A DNA stretch of 64,000 nt, taken from positions 62,001 through 126,000 of the forward strand of contig CAKSQS010000001.1 of NCBI GenBank assembly GCA_934486705.1, read 5' to 3'. The stretch comes from an uncultured Eubacteriales bacterium. GTDB taxonomy: Bacteria > Bacillota > Clostridia > Oscillospirales > Acutalibacteraceae. Positions 34,735 to 42,572 of this stretch are shown in pieces. Position 1 is the first letter of the stretch. Each line of letters opens with the position of its first letter. The position numbers and the translations under genes are program-made. The notes beneath the pieces are model-generated. The model had not been told where the DNA came from, ran no database searches, and was given only the letters and a program-made list of their open reading frames with translations.

Positions 34735-35571
34735 TTAGACCAGCTCCGAAATTATCTGCGGGTCTATTGCGGGCTGCAAAAGCATATTTATCGCCTCGGC
34801 TAAAATTTCGCTCAGGCGAATATTGAGCATATCCACCTCTTTCGGCGTTACGAACATTTCGCTTTTAATCTGCGGTTCTGTGCCCGTAAGCTCCTCAATT
34901 AAGGTGTCGGTATCAATAACCGTAGGCACTCCGACCGCAACCACAGGCACGCCCACGGTTTTTTCGCTTATTTCCTTTCGGCTGTTTTTAACGCCCGAGC
35001 CGGGGGAAATGCCCGTGTTGCAAAGCTGCACGGTTTTGTAAAGTCTTTCGCGGCTTTTCGCCGCAAGCGCGTCTATTACTATAAGTGCGTCGGGCTTTAT
35101 TTTGTCCGCCGCGGCTTTTATAAGCTCGCCCGCCTCAATGCCCGTCTGGCCCAAAACGCCGGGGGCTATTACCGCCACCTGCCTTAAGCCGTCAAGCCCC
35201 GCCGCCTTTGAAAGCTTTGGCGGAATATGCCGCGTTGCAAATATCCCTGCGGCTGCGGCGGGACCCAATGCGTCGGGGGTTATATCTCGGTTTCCCAGTC
35301 CCGCAACCAAAATAAGCTCCCTTTTTTCGGGTAAAAGGTTATTCAGCTCATCACGTATTATTTCTTTCAGATTTTCGGGCACATACGCGGATATATCGGG
35401 AAATTCGACGGTTATATATTTGCCGCGCGGTCTGCCTGCGTTTTTTTCGTCCTCTTCGGTTTCAATTTCCATTCGGGTTATATTTACGTTTCCCTGCTTT
35501 TCCTCGCTTGTTTTTCCGAGCGGTTTTTCGGTTGCTTCTATTGCAAGATCGGTTCTTACAGACGTTTTCAG
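34735..35571 (-). CDS. gpr: germination protease GPR, probable CTG start
   Basis: GPR degrades small acid-soluble spore proteins during germination. Family signatures are AGLGNRDITPDALGP, TRHIPP, VIDALAAKSRERLYKTVQ and GISPGSGVKNSRKE. The first ATG (35472) gives 245 aa and cuts off the conserved N-terminus: upstream in frame, after a stop, lies KTSVRTDLAIEATEKPLG, the hallmark GPR start. The only plausible initiator before it is CTG 35571, preceded by AAGGGAG, giving 278 aa. The exact start codon remains uncertain. GPR is made as a zymogen and processed N-terminally. Confidence 0.9.
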   Translation of the reverse strand: MKTSVRTDLAIEATEKPLGKTSEEKQGNVNITRMEIETEEDEKNAGRPRGKYITVEFPDISAYVPENLKEIIRDELNNLLPEKRELILVAGLGNRDITPDALGPAAAAGIFATRHIPPKLSKAAGLDGLRQVAVIAPGVLGQTGIEAGELIKAAADKIKPDALIVIDALAAKSRERLYKTVQLCNTGISPGSGVKNSRKEISEKTVGVPVVAVGVPTVIDTDTLIEELTGTEPQIKSEMFVTPKEVDMLNIRLSEILAEAINMLLQPAIDPQIISELV

Positions 35572-35766
35572 TCGCTCCCTTGGTTTTTATTATTATCTTG
35601 CCCGAAATTTTAAAATATAATACTTATGAATTTTGACACTCTTTGATATTATGGTGGATAATGCAATAAAATAACAGCATTTTCTTTGCAATTTGATTAA
35701 ATTTGCGAAAAAGTGAAAAAATTATAATTGTTATCCCAAAATATAACATACTTCGACAAATGTATA

Positions 35767-35775
35767 TGCTATAAT
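35767..35775 (+). promoter_or_regulatory. extended -10 promoter element of SLOG copy C
   Basis: TGCTATAAT, an extended -10 box, lies 22 bases before the ATG at 35798. No good -35 is visible. The remaining spacer back to gpr (35572-35766) is AT-rich and shows no gene. Confidence 0.6.
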
Positions 35776-35797
35776 AGTCGTAAAGGGAGTGTCAAAT

Positions 35798-36337
35798 ATG
35801 TCAGAAAAAGTATGTGCCTGCATAGAAAACGAATCGCAAAGGCTTTCGTTCCGTTTTGACGAGACAGACGAAAGGTGCGTCCGCCTGAAATTGTTATTGC
35901 AGAAGAACATAGAAGATCTTATTTTAAATGAGGGTGTTACCCGCTTTATTTCGGGTATGGGGCTTGGTGCGGAGACCTGTTTTGCGGAAATTGTTCTTGA
36001 ATTGCGGGACGAGAAGTATCCGGAGATAACGCTGGAAGCGGCTATTCCGTATGAGACGCAGGCGGAGCACCGGACAGAGACGCAGAGAGACCGCTATTAC
36101 TCGGTTTTAAGCTGCTGCGATAAGGAGACCATGCTCCAAACTCACTATACGGATGATTGTATGCAGCGCCGCAACAGATATATGACGGATAAATGCGATT
36201 ATCTCATTGCGGTGTGCGGCGGCTCGGGGGCTATCGGCTCTGCCGCCGCATATGCCGCGGAGAAGGGCAAAAAGGTTATTCAAATAGACCCCCGGGCTCT
36301 TGAAAACAGCGAGGCGGAGAAAAGCCTGTATGCATAA
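35798..36337 (+). CDS. SLOG-family (DUF1273-like) protein, copy C, altered GHR motif
   Basis: This 179-aa protein follows the DUF1273/YpsA-like pattern: FDETDERCVRLK, GVTRFISGMGLGAETCFAEIVLEL, EAAIPYETQAEH, QTHYTDDCMQRRNRYMTDKCDYLIAV and GKKVIQIDP. The family N-terminus normally carries GHRP where this copy has ENES (CACIENESQRLS), and the later GGT-type loop reads GSGAIGSA. It may have lost or changed ligand binding. ATG 35798 has AAAGGGAG 8 bases upstream; GTG 35789 overlaps that site. csoR follows with its own promoter. Confidence 0.82.
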   Translation: MSEKVCACIENESQRLSFRFDETDERCVRLKLLLQKNIEDLILNEGVTRFISGMGLGAETCFAEIVLELRDEKYPEITLEAAIPYETQAEHRTETQRDRYYSVLSCCDKETMLQTHYTDDCMQRRNRYMTDKCDYLIAVCGGSGAIGSAAAYAAEKGKKVIQIDPRALENSEAEKSLYA

Positions 36338-36376
36338 TGCGGGTAAACCGTGCCTAATGGCGGAAGTAATGGTGTA

Positions 36377-36429
36377 TTGACAAAATAAACCCCGTACGGT
36401 ATAATTACATATGCCATTAACGGTACGGG
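36377..36429 (+). promoter_or_regulatory. csoR promoter with flanking operator half-sites
   Basis: TTGACA (36377-36382) and TATAAT (36400-36405) are spaced 17 bases apart. CCCGTAC (36391-36397, in the spacer) and GTACGGG (36423-36429, just before the ribosome site) form a perfect 7-bp inverted repeat bracketing the -10 box, consistent with autorepression. Confidence 0.75.
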
Positions 36430-36439
36430 AGTTGTGTTT

Positions 36440-36715
36440 ATGAAGCAATGTATGGATTCCGAAAACCTGCACCGCAGACTGAAAAAAATTATCGGTCAGG
36501 TACAGGCAATAGACAGAATGATTGATGAAGATGTGCCCTGCGAGGATGTTTTGGCACAGATAAATGCTGCCAAATCCGCCCTGCACGGATGCGGCAAGGT
36601 TGTATTGGAGGGTCATATCAAGCACTGCGTTCGCGACGGCATTGAGCACGGCGATGCAGATAAAACCATTGAAAGCTTTACTAAAGCGGTAGAGCGATTT
36701 TCCAATATGGGATAA
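36440..36715 (+). CDS. csoR: CsoR-family metal-sensing repressor
   Basis: This 91-aa all-helical repressor has the CsoR copper-site pattern: a Cys in EDVPCEDVL, then His and Cys in GHIKHC, giving the Cys-His-Cys ligand set typical of Cu(I) sensors. RLKKIIGQVQAIDRMI is the family DNA-contact helix. Apo protein represses and Cu(I) binding releases DNA. ATG 36440 has GGGAG 8 bases upstream. The next gene is a copper-type P-ATPase, which it very probably controls through the operator at 36759. Confidence 0.93.
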   Translation: MKQCMDSENLHRRLKKIIGQVQAIDRMIDEDVPCEDVLAQINAAKSALHGCGKVVLEGHIKHCVRDGIEHGDADKTIESFTKAVERFSNMG

Positions 36716-36718
36716 ATT

Positions 36719-36748
36719 TAAAAAAGCAACCGAAAGGTTGCTTTTTCT
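36719..36748 (+). terminator. terminator of csoR
   Basis: AAAAAGCAACC-GAAA-GGTTGCTTTTT is a perfect stem with a tetraloop and a T-run, ending csoR before the ATPase promoter. Confidence 0.9.
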
Positions 36749-36749
36749 C

Positions 36750-36809
36750 TTGACAAAGTATACCCATATGGGTATAATATACATATACCCCCTAAGGTAT
36801 AGAAAAGAG
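36750..36809 (+). promoter_or_regulatory. P-ATPase promoter with CsoR-like operators
   Basis: TTGACA (36750-36755) and TATAAT (36773-36778) are 17 bases apart. The spacer holds an 18-base palindrome, TATACCC-ATAT-GGGTATA (36759-36776). A second imperfect palindrome with a TATACC arm and a GGTATA arm follows near 36784-36801. Such pseudo-palindromes with central GC tracts resemble CsoR targets. Repression of the ATPase by CsoR is the simple reading. Confidence 0.8.
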
Positions 36810-36817
36810 GCAGATAT

Positions 36818-38911
36818 ATGAAATCATTTATCAGTAGGCTTGAGCATCTGTTGGGTCTCGGCGGTATTAAGAAGGATATTATTTTCCTTGTAATATCAGG
36901 GGCAGCCGTTATTTGCAGCTTGCTCAAATTCCAACCGTTTCCGTTTGATATAGCCTGGGTGGCAATTATACTTTGCGGCGTACCCATAGTTTTGGAGGCG
37001 GTTATCGGTCTGGTTACCGCCTTTGATATTAAGGCGGATGTGCTGGTTTCCCTGGCACTTATTGCTTCGGTGTGCATAGGTCAGGATTTTGCCGCGGGTG
37101 AGGTTGCGTTTATTATGCAGCTCGGCGGGCTGCCTGAAGAGCTGACCGTTTTAAAGGCGAGGGCGGGCATTGAAAAGCTCGTTCACCTGACGCCCCGCAC
37201 CGCGCGTGTTATAAGAAACGGTAATGAAGAAAGCATTCCGGCAGAGCAGGTCAGGGCGGGAGACCGCATTTGGGTATTGCCCGGAGAAAGCATTCCGGTA
37301 GACGGCGTAATTGTTTTCGGGCAGACATCCGTAAATCAGGCGGTTATGACGGGCGAATCTCTCCCTGTTGATAAGGCGGTGGGCGATACCGTGTCGAGCG
37401 GTACGGTAAACCAGTTCGGCGCTTTTGAAATGGAAGCGACAAGGGTAGGGGAGGACAGCTCCATTCAACGTATGATTCGCTTGGTGCAGTCTGCTGACGC
37501 GGGCAAAGCCAAAATTGTGGGTATTGCGGACCGCTTTGCAACCTGGGTTGTGGCTATTGCGCTTGCGGCGGCTGTTCTTACATGGATTGTAAGCGGTCAG
37601 ATTATTCGCGCGGTTACTATTTTGGTCGTTTTTTGCCCCTGCGCATTGGTGCTGGCTACGCCTACCGCTATTATGGCGGCTATCGGCAATGCTACAAAGC
37701 ACGGTTTTCTTGTACGTGAGGGCGACGCATTGGAGCGGTTGGCGAGTGCAAGGATAATTGCTTTTGACAAAACCGGCACGCTGACATACGGTAAGCCTAA
37801 GGTTGCGGCGGTGGTATGCACGGCAAACGGATTGGAAAAGAACGGGCTTTACCGTTTGGCAGCCTCGGCAGAGCAGCTTTCAGAGCATCCGTTGGGGAAA
37901 GCGATTATAAGCTGTTACAAAAAAGAAAATTCGGCATCGCTTTTTGCGGCGGATAATTTCCGAATGATTCCCGGCAGGGGGGTAAGCGCTGCGGTTGACG
38001 GCAAGGCGGTTCTTGCGGGGAATGCGGAATTGCTGACAGACTGCGGAATAACAGTGCCGAGAGCCGTCGGCGCGGAGGATTACATACGTCGTGGCTGTAC
38101 GGTTATATATATTGCCGTAAACGGGGAATTTGCCGGATATATTGCATTATCGGATACATTGCGGGAAGACATTGTAGTAACTATTGATTCGATTGCGGCG
38201 CTCGGAGTTACACCGGTTCTTTTGACGGGCGACCGCGAAAATGCGGCGAACACTATTGCGGAAAAACTGCATATAGGAACGGTTCGCGCAGAATGCCTGC
38301 CCGAAGATAAACTGAATTATATAAAAGAATATCAGGGCAGGGGTATGCCGGTGTGTATGATAGGGGACGGAATTAACGATGCTCCGGCGCTGAAAACAGC
38401 GGATGTGGGTATTGCTATGGGCGGCGTCGGCAGTGATATTGCCGTAGATGCAGCCGATATTGCGTTGGTGGATGACGAGGTTAAGGAGCTGCCGCACCTG
38501 ATTGCCCTATCCAAGCGTATGTTGGCAACTATAAAGCTTAATATGACGTTTTCAATGGTTCTTAATTTTGCGGCGGTTGTTCTTGCGATCATAGGCGTGC
38601 TGAACCCTGTGGTGGGTGCGCTTGTTCATAACGCGGGCTCGGTGCTCGTTATTACAAATTCTGCATTTTTGCTTAAGCTGAGGCGAGCGAAACCGTATGG
38701 AGTTCGGCTCGCCTCGGCTTTAGAGGAGGGAAAAATAATGCTTACTAAAATTATCGGTCTTATTATAGGAATATTGGTTCTCGGCGCGGGTATATATTAC
38801 CTTGTTAAAGAGAAAAATGATAAAGAGTCAAGGAAAATATACACGGTTGTCAGTGTAATAGGCGGCATAGTAACGCTTGCCTGCATTCTTTTGATAATTT
38901 TTCAAAATTAA
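36818..38911 (+). CDS. copper-type P1B ATPase (CopA-like), no HMA domain, extra C-terminal membrane tail
   Basis: This 697-aa metal-exporting ATPase has TGES (actuator), the CPC metal site (VFCPCALVLATPTA), phosphorylation site DKTGTLT, the SEHPLG motif and GDGINDAP. CPC and the CsoR neighbour indicate Cu(I). No N-terminal CxxC metal-binding domain is present. The normal end is near LKLRRAKPYG. The frame then continues about 75 residues into two extra membrane segments. An in-frame GAGGAGGG site and ATG at 38738 suggest this tail can be made separately or was once a distinct gene. Confidence 0.93.
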   Translation: MKSFISRLEHLLGLGGIKKDIIFLVISGAAVICSLLKFQPFPFDIAWVAIILCGVPIVLEAVIGLVTAFDIKADVLVSLALIASVCIGQDFAAGEVAFIMQLGGLPEELTVLKARAGIEKLVHLTPRTARVIRNGNEESIPAEQVRAGDRIWVLPGESIPVDGVIVFGQTSVNQAVMTGESLPVDKAVGDTVSSGTVNQFGAFEMEATRVGEDSSIQRMIRLVQSADAGKAKIVGIADRFATWVVAIALAAAVLTWIVSGQIIRAVTILVVFCPCALVLATPTAIMAAIGNATKHGFLVREGDALERLASARIIAFDKTGTLTYGKPKVAAVVCTANGLEKNGLYRLAASAEQLSEHPLGKAIISCYKKENSASLFAADNFRMIPGRGVSAAVDGKAVLAGNAELLTDCGITVPRAVGAEDYIRRGCTVIYIAVNGEFAGYIALSDTLREDIVVTIDSIAALGVTPVLLTGDRENAANTIAEKLHIGTVRAECLPEDKLNYIKEYQGRGMPVCMIGDGINDAPALKTADVGIAMGGVGSDIAVDAADIALVDDEVKELPHLIALSKRMLATIKLNMTFSMVLNFAAVVLAIIGVLNPVVGALVHNAGSVLVITNSAFLLKLRRAKPYGVRLASALEEGKIMLTKIIGLIIGILVLGAGIYYLVKEKNDKESRKIYTVVSVIGGIVTLACILLIIFQN

Positions 38912-38946
38912 AATTCCGAGCGAAAAAGACATAAACATAAACGAAT

Positions 38947-38986
38947 CCCCACTGTTTCGGCAAGCCGAAACAGTGGGGAGCTTTTG
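38947..38986. terminator. bidirectional terminator between the P-ATPase and prs
   Basis: A perfect 15-bp stem (38947-38961 with 38964-38978; CCCCACTGTTTCGGC and its complement) has a two-base loop as written, which opens to four bases if the closing pair frays. It lies between convergent genes and is followed by CTTTTG. Confidence 0.85.
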
Positions 38987-39001
38987 ATTTAATGTATATT
39001 T

Positions 39002-40132
39002 TTATTTATCCTGTCCGTATTTCGCAACTATCTTCTTAATACGGTCTACAGGGTCTAAGAGGCTGCTTATGGAGTTATCGTAATTGAGGGTCTCAACAAG
39101 CAATGCTATATATTTTGACATATTAACGCTGCAATACCATTCGCGGTCAAGCAGCTCCTGCGGCTGATAAATAAGGTTGGTGGTGAATATTTTATCTATC
39201 TTGCCATCGGCATAGTATTGGTCGAACTTTTCAAAGCCCTCAACAAAGAGACCGAAGGTTGAGAAAATAAATATTCTGCCCGCGCCCTTTTCTTTAAGCT
39301 TTGCGGCTATATCGAGCATTGATTCGCCCGAGGAGATCATATCGTCAACCAAAATAAGGTCCTTGCCGGTTATATCGTTTCCGAGGAACTCGTGCGCCTC
39401 AATCGGGTTTCTGCCGTTTACTATTACGGAATAATTGCGGCGCTTGTAGAACATACCGAGGTCAAGCCCCAAAACGGAGGAGTAATAAATGCAGCGACCC
39501 ATACCGCCCTCATCGGGGGAAACTATCATTGTGTGGTCGCGGTCGAGCTTAATATCGGGAACGGTTTTTAAAAGAGCTTTTATCATTTGGTAAGCTGCCT
39601 GAACGTTATCAAAGCCGTCAAGCGGGATTGCGTTGTTAACGCGGGGGTCGTGCGCGTCGAATGTGACGATATTTTTAACGCCCATTGCCACAAGCTCCTG
39701 CAGTGCCATTGCGCAGTCCATAGATTCGCGGGTGGTTCTTCTGTGCTGCCTGCCCTCGTACAGCATAGGCATTATAACGGTTATTCTTCTCGCCTTGCCG
39801 CCGAGCGCCGCTATTATACGCTTTAAATCCTGGTAGTGGTCGTCAGGGCTCATGGGAACGGTCTGACCGTACATCTTGTAGGTTACGCTGTAATTAAAGC
39901 AATCGCAAAGAATGTAAGCGTCAAGCCCGCGCGCCGTGTGCTTTAAAACCGCCTTTGCCTCGCCCGTTCCGAAACGCGGGCAGTTAGCCGAAACCACAAA
40001 GGATTCGTCATCCGGAATATTTCGCCATTGCTTTAAGTAATAGTCCACCTGTGAAGCAATGTCCTCGCAGCCGCGCATGCTTATCAGCGCCAAATCCCCG
40101 AAAGGGGTGTGCTTAAAATTGATACTTGCCAT
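39002..40132 (-). CDS. prs: ribose-phosphate pyrophosphokinase
   Basis: PRPP synthetase makes 5-phosphoribosyl pyrophosphate from ribose 5-phosphate and ATP. At 376 aa it is longer than the usual bacterial form (about 315 aa) and matches the long clostridial variant. Key motifs are YEGRQHRRTTRESMDCAMALQEL, VTFDAHDPR, the phosphate region VSPDEGGMGR and the PRPP-binding loop LILVDDMISSGESM. The ATG has GGAGGG upstream. It stands alone on the minus strand between two plus-strand operons. I saw no convincing promoter upstream. Confidence 0.95.
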   Translation of the reverse strand: MASINFKHTPFGDLALISMRGCEDIASQVDYYLKQWRNIPDDESFVVSANCPRFGTGEAKAVLKHTARGLDAYILCDCFNYSVTYKMYGQTVPMSPDDHYQDLKRIIAALGGKARRITVIMPMLYEGRQHRRTTRESMDCAMALQELVAMGVKNIVTFDAHDPRVNNAIPLDGFDNVQAAYQMIKALLKTVPDIKLDRDHTMIVSPDEGGMGRCIYYSSVLGLDLGMFYKRRNYSVIVNGRNPIEAHEFLGNDITGKDLILVDDMISSGESMLDIAAKLKEKGAGRIFIFSTFGLFVEGFEKFDQYYADGKIDKIFTTNLIYQPQELLDREWYCSVNMSKYIALLVETLNYDNSISSLLDPVDRIKKIVAKYGQDK

Positions 40133-40298
40133 ATAAAAGCCCTCCGTATAAATATTGCTATATCTATTTTATCACAAATCATTCGACACAAAAAGACTTT
40201 TTTTGAAAAATTTTAAATAATATTTACCGCCTGTTATATCACAAAATTTATAGCATACATATAAAAAAATACATAACGCAATTTTTTCGAAAAAAAAC

Positions 40299-40327
40299 TT
40301 GCAATTTGCTGCGGTACGTGGTATAAT
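40299..40327 (+). promoter_or_regulatory. promoter of the rimP-nusA-infB operon
   Basis: TTGCAA (40299-40304) and TATAAT (40322-40327) are separated by 17 bases. The rest of the 40133-40298 gap is AT-rich with no gene. Confidence 0.8.
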
Positions 40328-40348
40328 TACTTTACTAAGCAAAGAAAG

Positions 40349-40380
40349 GTGAGTGGGGCGACCCGCTCACTTTTGTTTTG
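40349..40380 (+). terminator. leader attenuator of the rimP-nusA operon
   Basis: Shortly after the predicted transcription start, GTGAGTGGG and CCCGCTCAC form a 9-bp stem (one G-U pair) with a GCGA tetraloop, followed by TTTTGTTTTG. This is an intrinsic-terminator shape inside the leader, about 20 bases before rimP. Because NusA itself promotes pausing and termination, autoregulation by attenuation is plausible. Confidence 0.7.
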
Positions 40381-40401
40381 CGGGTAGGGAGCAGTGAAAA
40401 A

Positions 40402-40857
40402 ATGGCAAATTCGGCTGAAAGGGTCTACGACCTTATAAAGGACGCGGTAGCGGCAGAGGGCGTTGAGCTGTGGGATGTGCGCTTTTTAAAAGAGGGCGCT
40501 TCGTGGTATTTAAGGGTATTTATTGATAAGCCCGAGGGTATAAGCATTGACGACTGCACGAATGTTTCGCACGCTATAGACCCGATTATAGACGAGGCAG
40601 ACCCGATAGACGTATCGTATTATTTAGAGGTTTGCTCGCCCGGCATTGAGCGGGAGCTGACGCGCCGCAGGCATTATGAGGAATCGGTGGGAAAAGCGGT
40701 TCGCTTAAAGCTTTACAAGGCGTATGACGGCAAAAAGGAGCTTACGGGAACGCTTGAAAACGTGGGCGAAGACAGCATTACGCTGAATATAGGCACAGAC
40801 GCGCTCACTGTGGAATTTAAAAATATATCAAAAGCAAATCTTTGTGATTTTGAATAA
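40402..40857 (+). CDS. rimP: ribosome maturation factor RimP
   Basis: RimP assists 30S subunit maturation. This 151-aa protein has the N-terminal alpha/beta domain with ELWDVRFLKEG and WYLRVFIDKPEGISIDDCTNVSHAID. A C-terminal SH3-like domain carries EVCSPGIERELTRRRHYE and VGKAVRLKLYKAYDGKKELTG. The start is ATG 40402 after GGGAG; the TTG at 40378 lies in the attenuator tail. It opens the conserved rimP-nusA-infB operon, with nusA 16 bases downstream. Confidence 0.95.
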   Translation: MANSAERVYDLIKDAVAAEGVELWDVRFLKEGASWYLRVFIDKPEGISIDDCTNVSHAIDPIIDEADPIDVSYYLEVCSPGIERELTRRRHYEESVGKAVRLKLYKAYDGKKELTGTLENVGEDSITLNIGTDALTVEFKNISKANLCDFE

Positions 40858-40873
40858 TGGAGGAAAACGGAAA

Positions 40874-41959
40874 ATGGCAGCAAGGAAAACATCAAAGGCG
40901 AAAACCGATAATAACAAGGAGTTTTTTGAGGCATTAAGGCTTATGGAGGAGGAGCGCGGAATACCGCGCGAGTTTATAGCGGATAAAATAGCCGAGGCAA
41001 TAGTGGTTGCGGCGCGCAAGGATTACGGCGGGAGCGACATTGTTTCCTGCGTTATTGATACCGAAAAGGAAATTTTTTCCGTAACCGCCCGCAAAACGAT
41101 TGTTGACGAGGTTACCGACCCTTATACCGAAATTTCAAAGGAAGACGCAGCGGCAATCGATCCTTCCTCTTTGGAGCACGGCTTTATAGATATAAAGCTT
41201 GACCCGAGAAAGTTCGGCAGAGTGGTAGCCCAAAATTCAAAGAATAATTTCCGTCAAGGCGTAAGAGAGGCTGAAAGGGGACAGGTACTTGCAGAGTTCC
41301 AGAGCCACAACCGCGAGCTTGTAACGGCGGTGGTTCAGCGAATAGACCCCAAAACCGGCAACGCCATACTTACAATAGGCTCAAACGAGGCAACCCTGCC
41401 CAAAACCGAACAAGTGCCCGATGAGGTGCTGACAGAGGGCGACCATATAAAGGTGTATGTGGTGGACGTAAAGGAAACCGAGCGCGGAGCGAGAATAATG
41501 CTTTCCCGCACACACCCCTGCCTTGTAAAGCGTTTGTTTGAAACGGAAGTACCCGAAATATTTGACGGTACTATCGAGATAAAATCGGTATCGCGCCAGG
41601 CAGGCTCAAGAACAAAGCTTGCAGTATGGTCCGCAAACCCCGAAATTGACGCCGTGGGCGCATGCATAGGTCCGAGAGGGGCGCGCGTTAATAAGATAGT
41701 TGAGGAATTGGCGGGCGAAAAGATAGACATTGTAAAATACAGCGACGACCCGCACGAGTTTGTAGCCGAGGCGCTTTCTCCCGCAAAGGTAGTATCGGTT
41801 GAAATTGAAAGCGAAGACCCGAAGGTTTGCAAGGTAAGCGTACCCGAATCGCAGCTGTCGCTTGCAATAGGCAATAAGGGGCAGAACGTAAGGCTTGCCG
41901 CAAAGCTTACCGGCTGGAAGATAGACATTCATCCCGAAAGCGGATTTTTCGGCGAATAA
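40874..41959 (+). CDS. nusA: transcription termination/antitermination factor NusA
   Basis: NusA binds RNA polymerase and RNA to control pausing and termination. The 361-aa protein has the N-terminal polymerase-binding domain (residues 1-125), an S1 domain (about 130-200; VTAVVQRIDPKTGNAIL) and two KH domains (IGPRGARVNKIVEEL and LAIGNKGQNVRLAAKLTGWKIDI). It lacks the C-terminal repeats of E. coli NusA, as usual in Firmicutes. ATG 40874 follows TGGAGG; the in-frame start at 40844 would overlap rimP. Confidence 0.97.
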   Translation: MAARKTSKAKTDNNKEFFEALRLMEEERGIPREFIADKIAEAIVVAARKDYGGSDIVSCVIDTEKEIFSVTARKTIVDEVTDPYTEISKEDAAAIDPSSLEHGFIDIKLDPRKFGRVVAQNSKNNFRQGVREAERGQVLAEFQSHNRELVTAVVQRIDPKTGNAILTIGSNEATLPKTEQVPDEVLTEGDHIKVYVVDVKETERGARIMLSRTHPCLVKRLFETEVPEIFDGTIEIKSVSRQAGSRTKLAVWSANPEIDAVGACIGPRGARVNKIVEELAGEKIDIVKYSDDPHEFVAEALSPAKVVSVEIESEDPKVCKVSVPESQLSLAIGNKGQNVRLAAKLTGWKIDIHPESGFFGE

Positions 41960-41983
41960 GCAGTTGAAAGGAGTCTTTAAGCT

Positions 41984-42256
41984 ATGGGGAGCGGAAAGAT
42001 ACCTATGCGAATGTGCACCGGCTGCCGCGAGATGAAACCGAAACGCGAGCTTATGCGCATTGTAAAAACGCCGAGCGGCGAAATAAAAGCGGACGCTACG
42101 GGAAAGCTGAACGGCAGAGGGGCGTATATATGCAAATCGCCCGAGTGCCTTAAAAAAGCAAGAAAATCCGGGGCGCTGCAAAGGGCGTTCGGGGAAAACG
42201 TGCCCGACGGCGTTTGGGAGACAATTGAAACGGAGCTGCCGGACAGTGAAAAATAA
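41984..42256 (+). CDS. rnpM: RNase P modulator RnpM (YlxR, DUF448)
   Basis: This 90-aa YlxR-family protein has the signature PMRMCTGCREMKPKRELMRIV and GRGAYICKSPECLKKA. Members bind RNA; in B. subtilis YlxR was reported to modulate RNase P activity. It sits between nusA and the L7Ae-like gene, the invariable Firmicute position. AAAGGAG precedes the ATG. Its 3' end overlaps the next gene by 11 bases. Confidence 0.93.
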   Translation: MGSGKIPMRMCTGCREMKPKRELMRIVKTPSGEIKADATGKLNGRGAYICKSPECLKKARKSGALQRAFGENVPDGVWETIETELPDSEK

Positions 42257-42572
42257 ACTTTTGACTTTACTGGGCTTTGCGGCAAAATCGGGGAATTTGA
42301 GCTACGGTATGGCTAAAGCGAAAGAGTCGCTTGCAAAGAGGAAAGCAAAGCTTGCCGTGAGTGCTGCGGATGTATCCGAAAAAAGCCGCAAGGAAATAGG
42401 TTTCTTTTGTGAAAAGCATAATGTTAAGCTGATTGTGCTTGAGGGCTTTGATATATTGACCGTGTCGGACGCTGTCGGTCGGAGATGCGGAATTTTAACA
42501 ATAAACGACAGCGGTTTTGCCGACGCTTTTTTAAAGGCGTACGTTGAAGGAGGAAAAGCTAATGACGAATAA
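42246..42572 (+). CDS. L7Ae-family RNA-binding protein (YlxQ)
   Basis: The 108-aa protein is a YlxQ-type L7Ae/L30e/Gadd45 homologue: LLGFAAKSGNLSYGMAKAKESL, KLAVSAADVSEKSRKEI and a C-terminal GILTINDSGFADAFLK. Bacterial members bind kink-turn RNAs, though their cellular role is unclear. I chose GTG 42246, which has GGAG 8 bases upstream and overlaps the rnpM stop; the ATG at 42225 lies deep in rnpM. It overlaps the start of infB. Confidence 0.88.
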   Translation: MKNKLLTLLGFAAKSGNLSYGMAKAKESLAKRKAKLAVSAADVSEKSRKEIGFFCEKHNVKLIVLEGFDILTVSDAVGRRCGILTINDSGFADAFLKAYVEGGKANDE

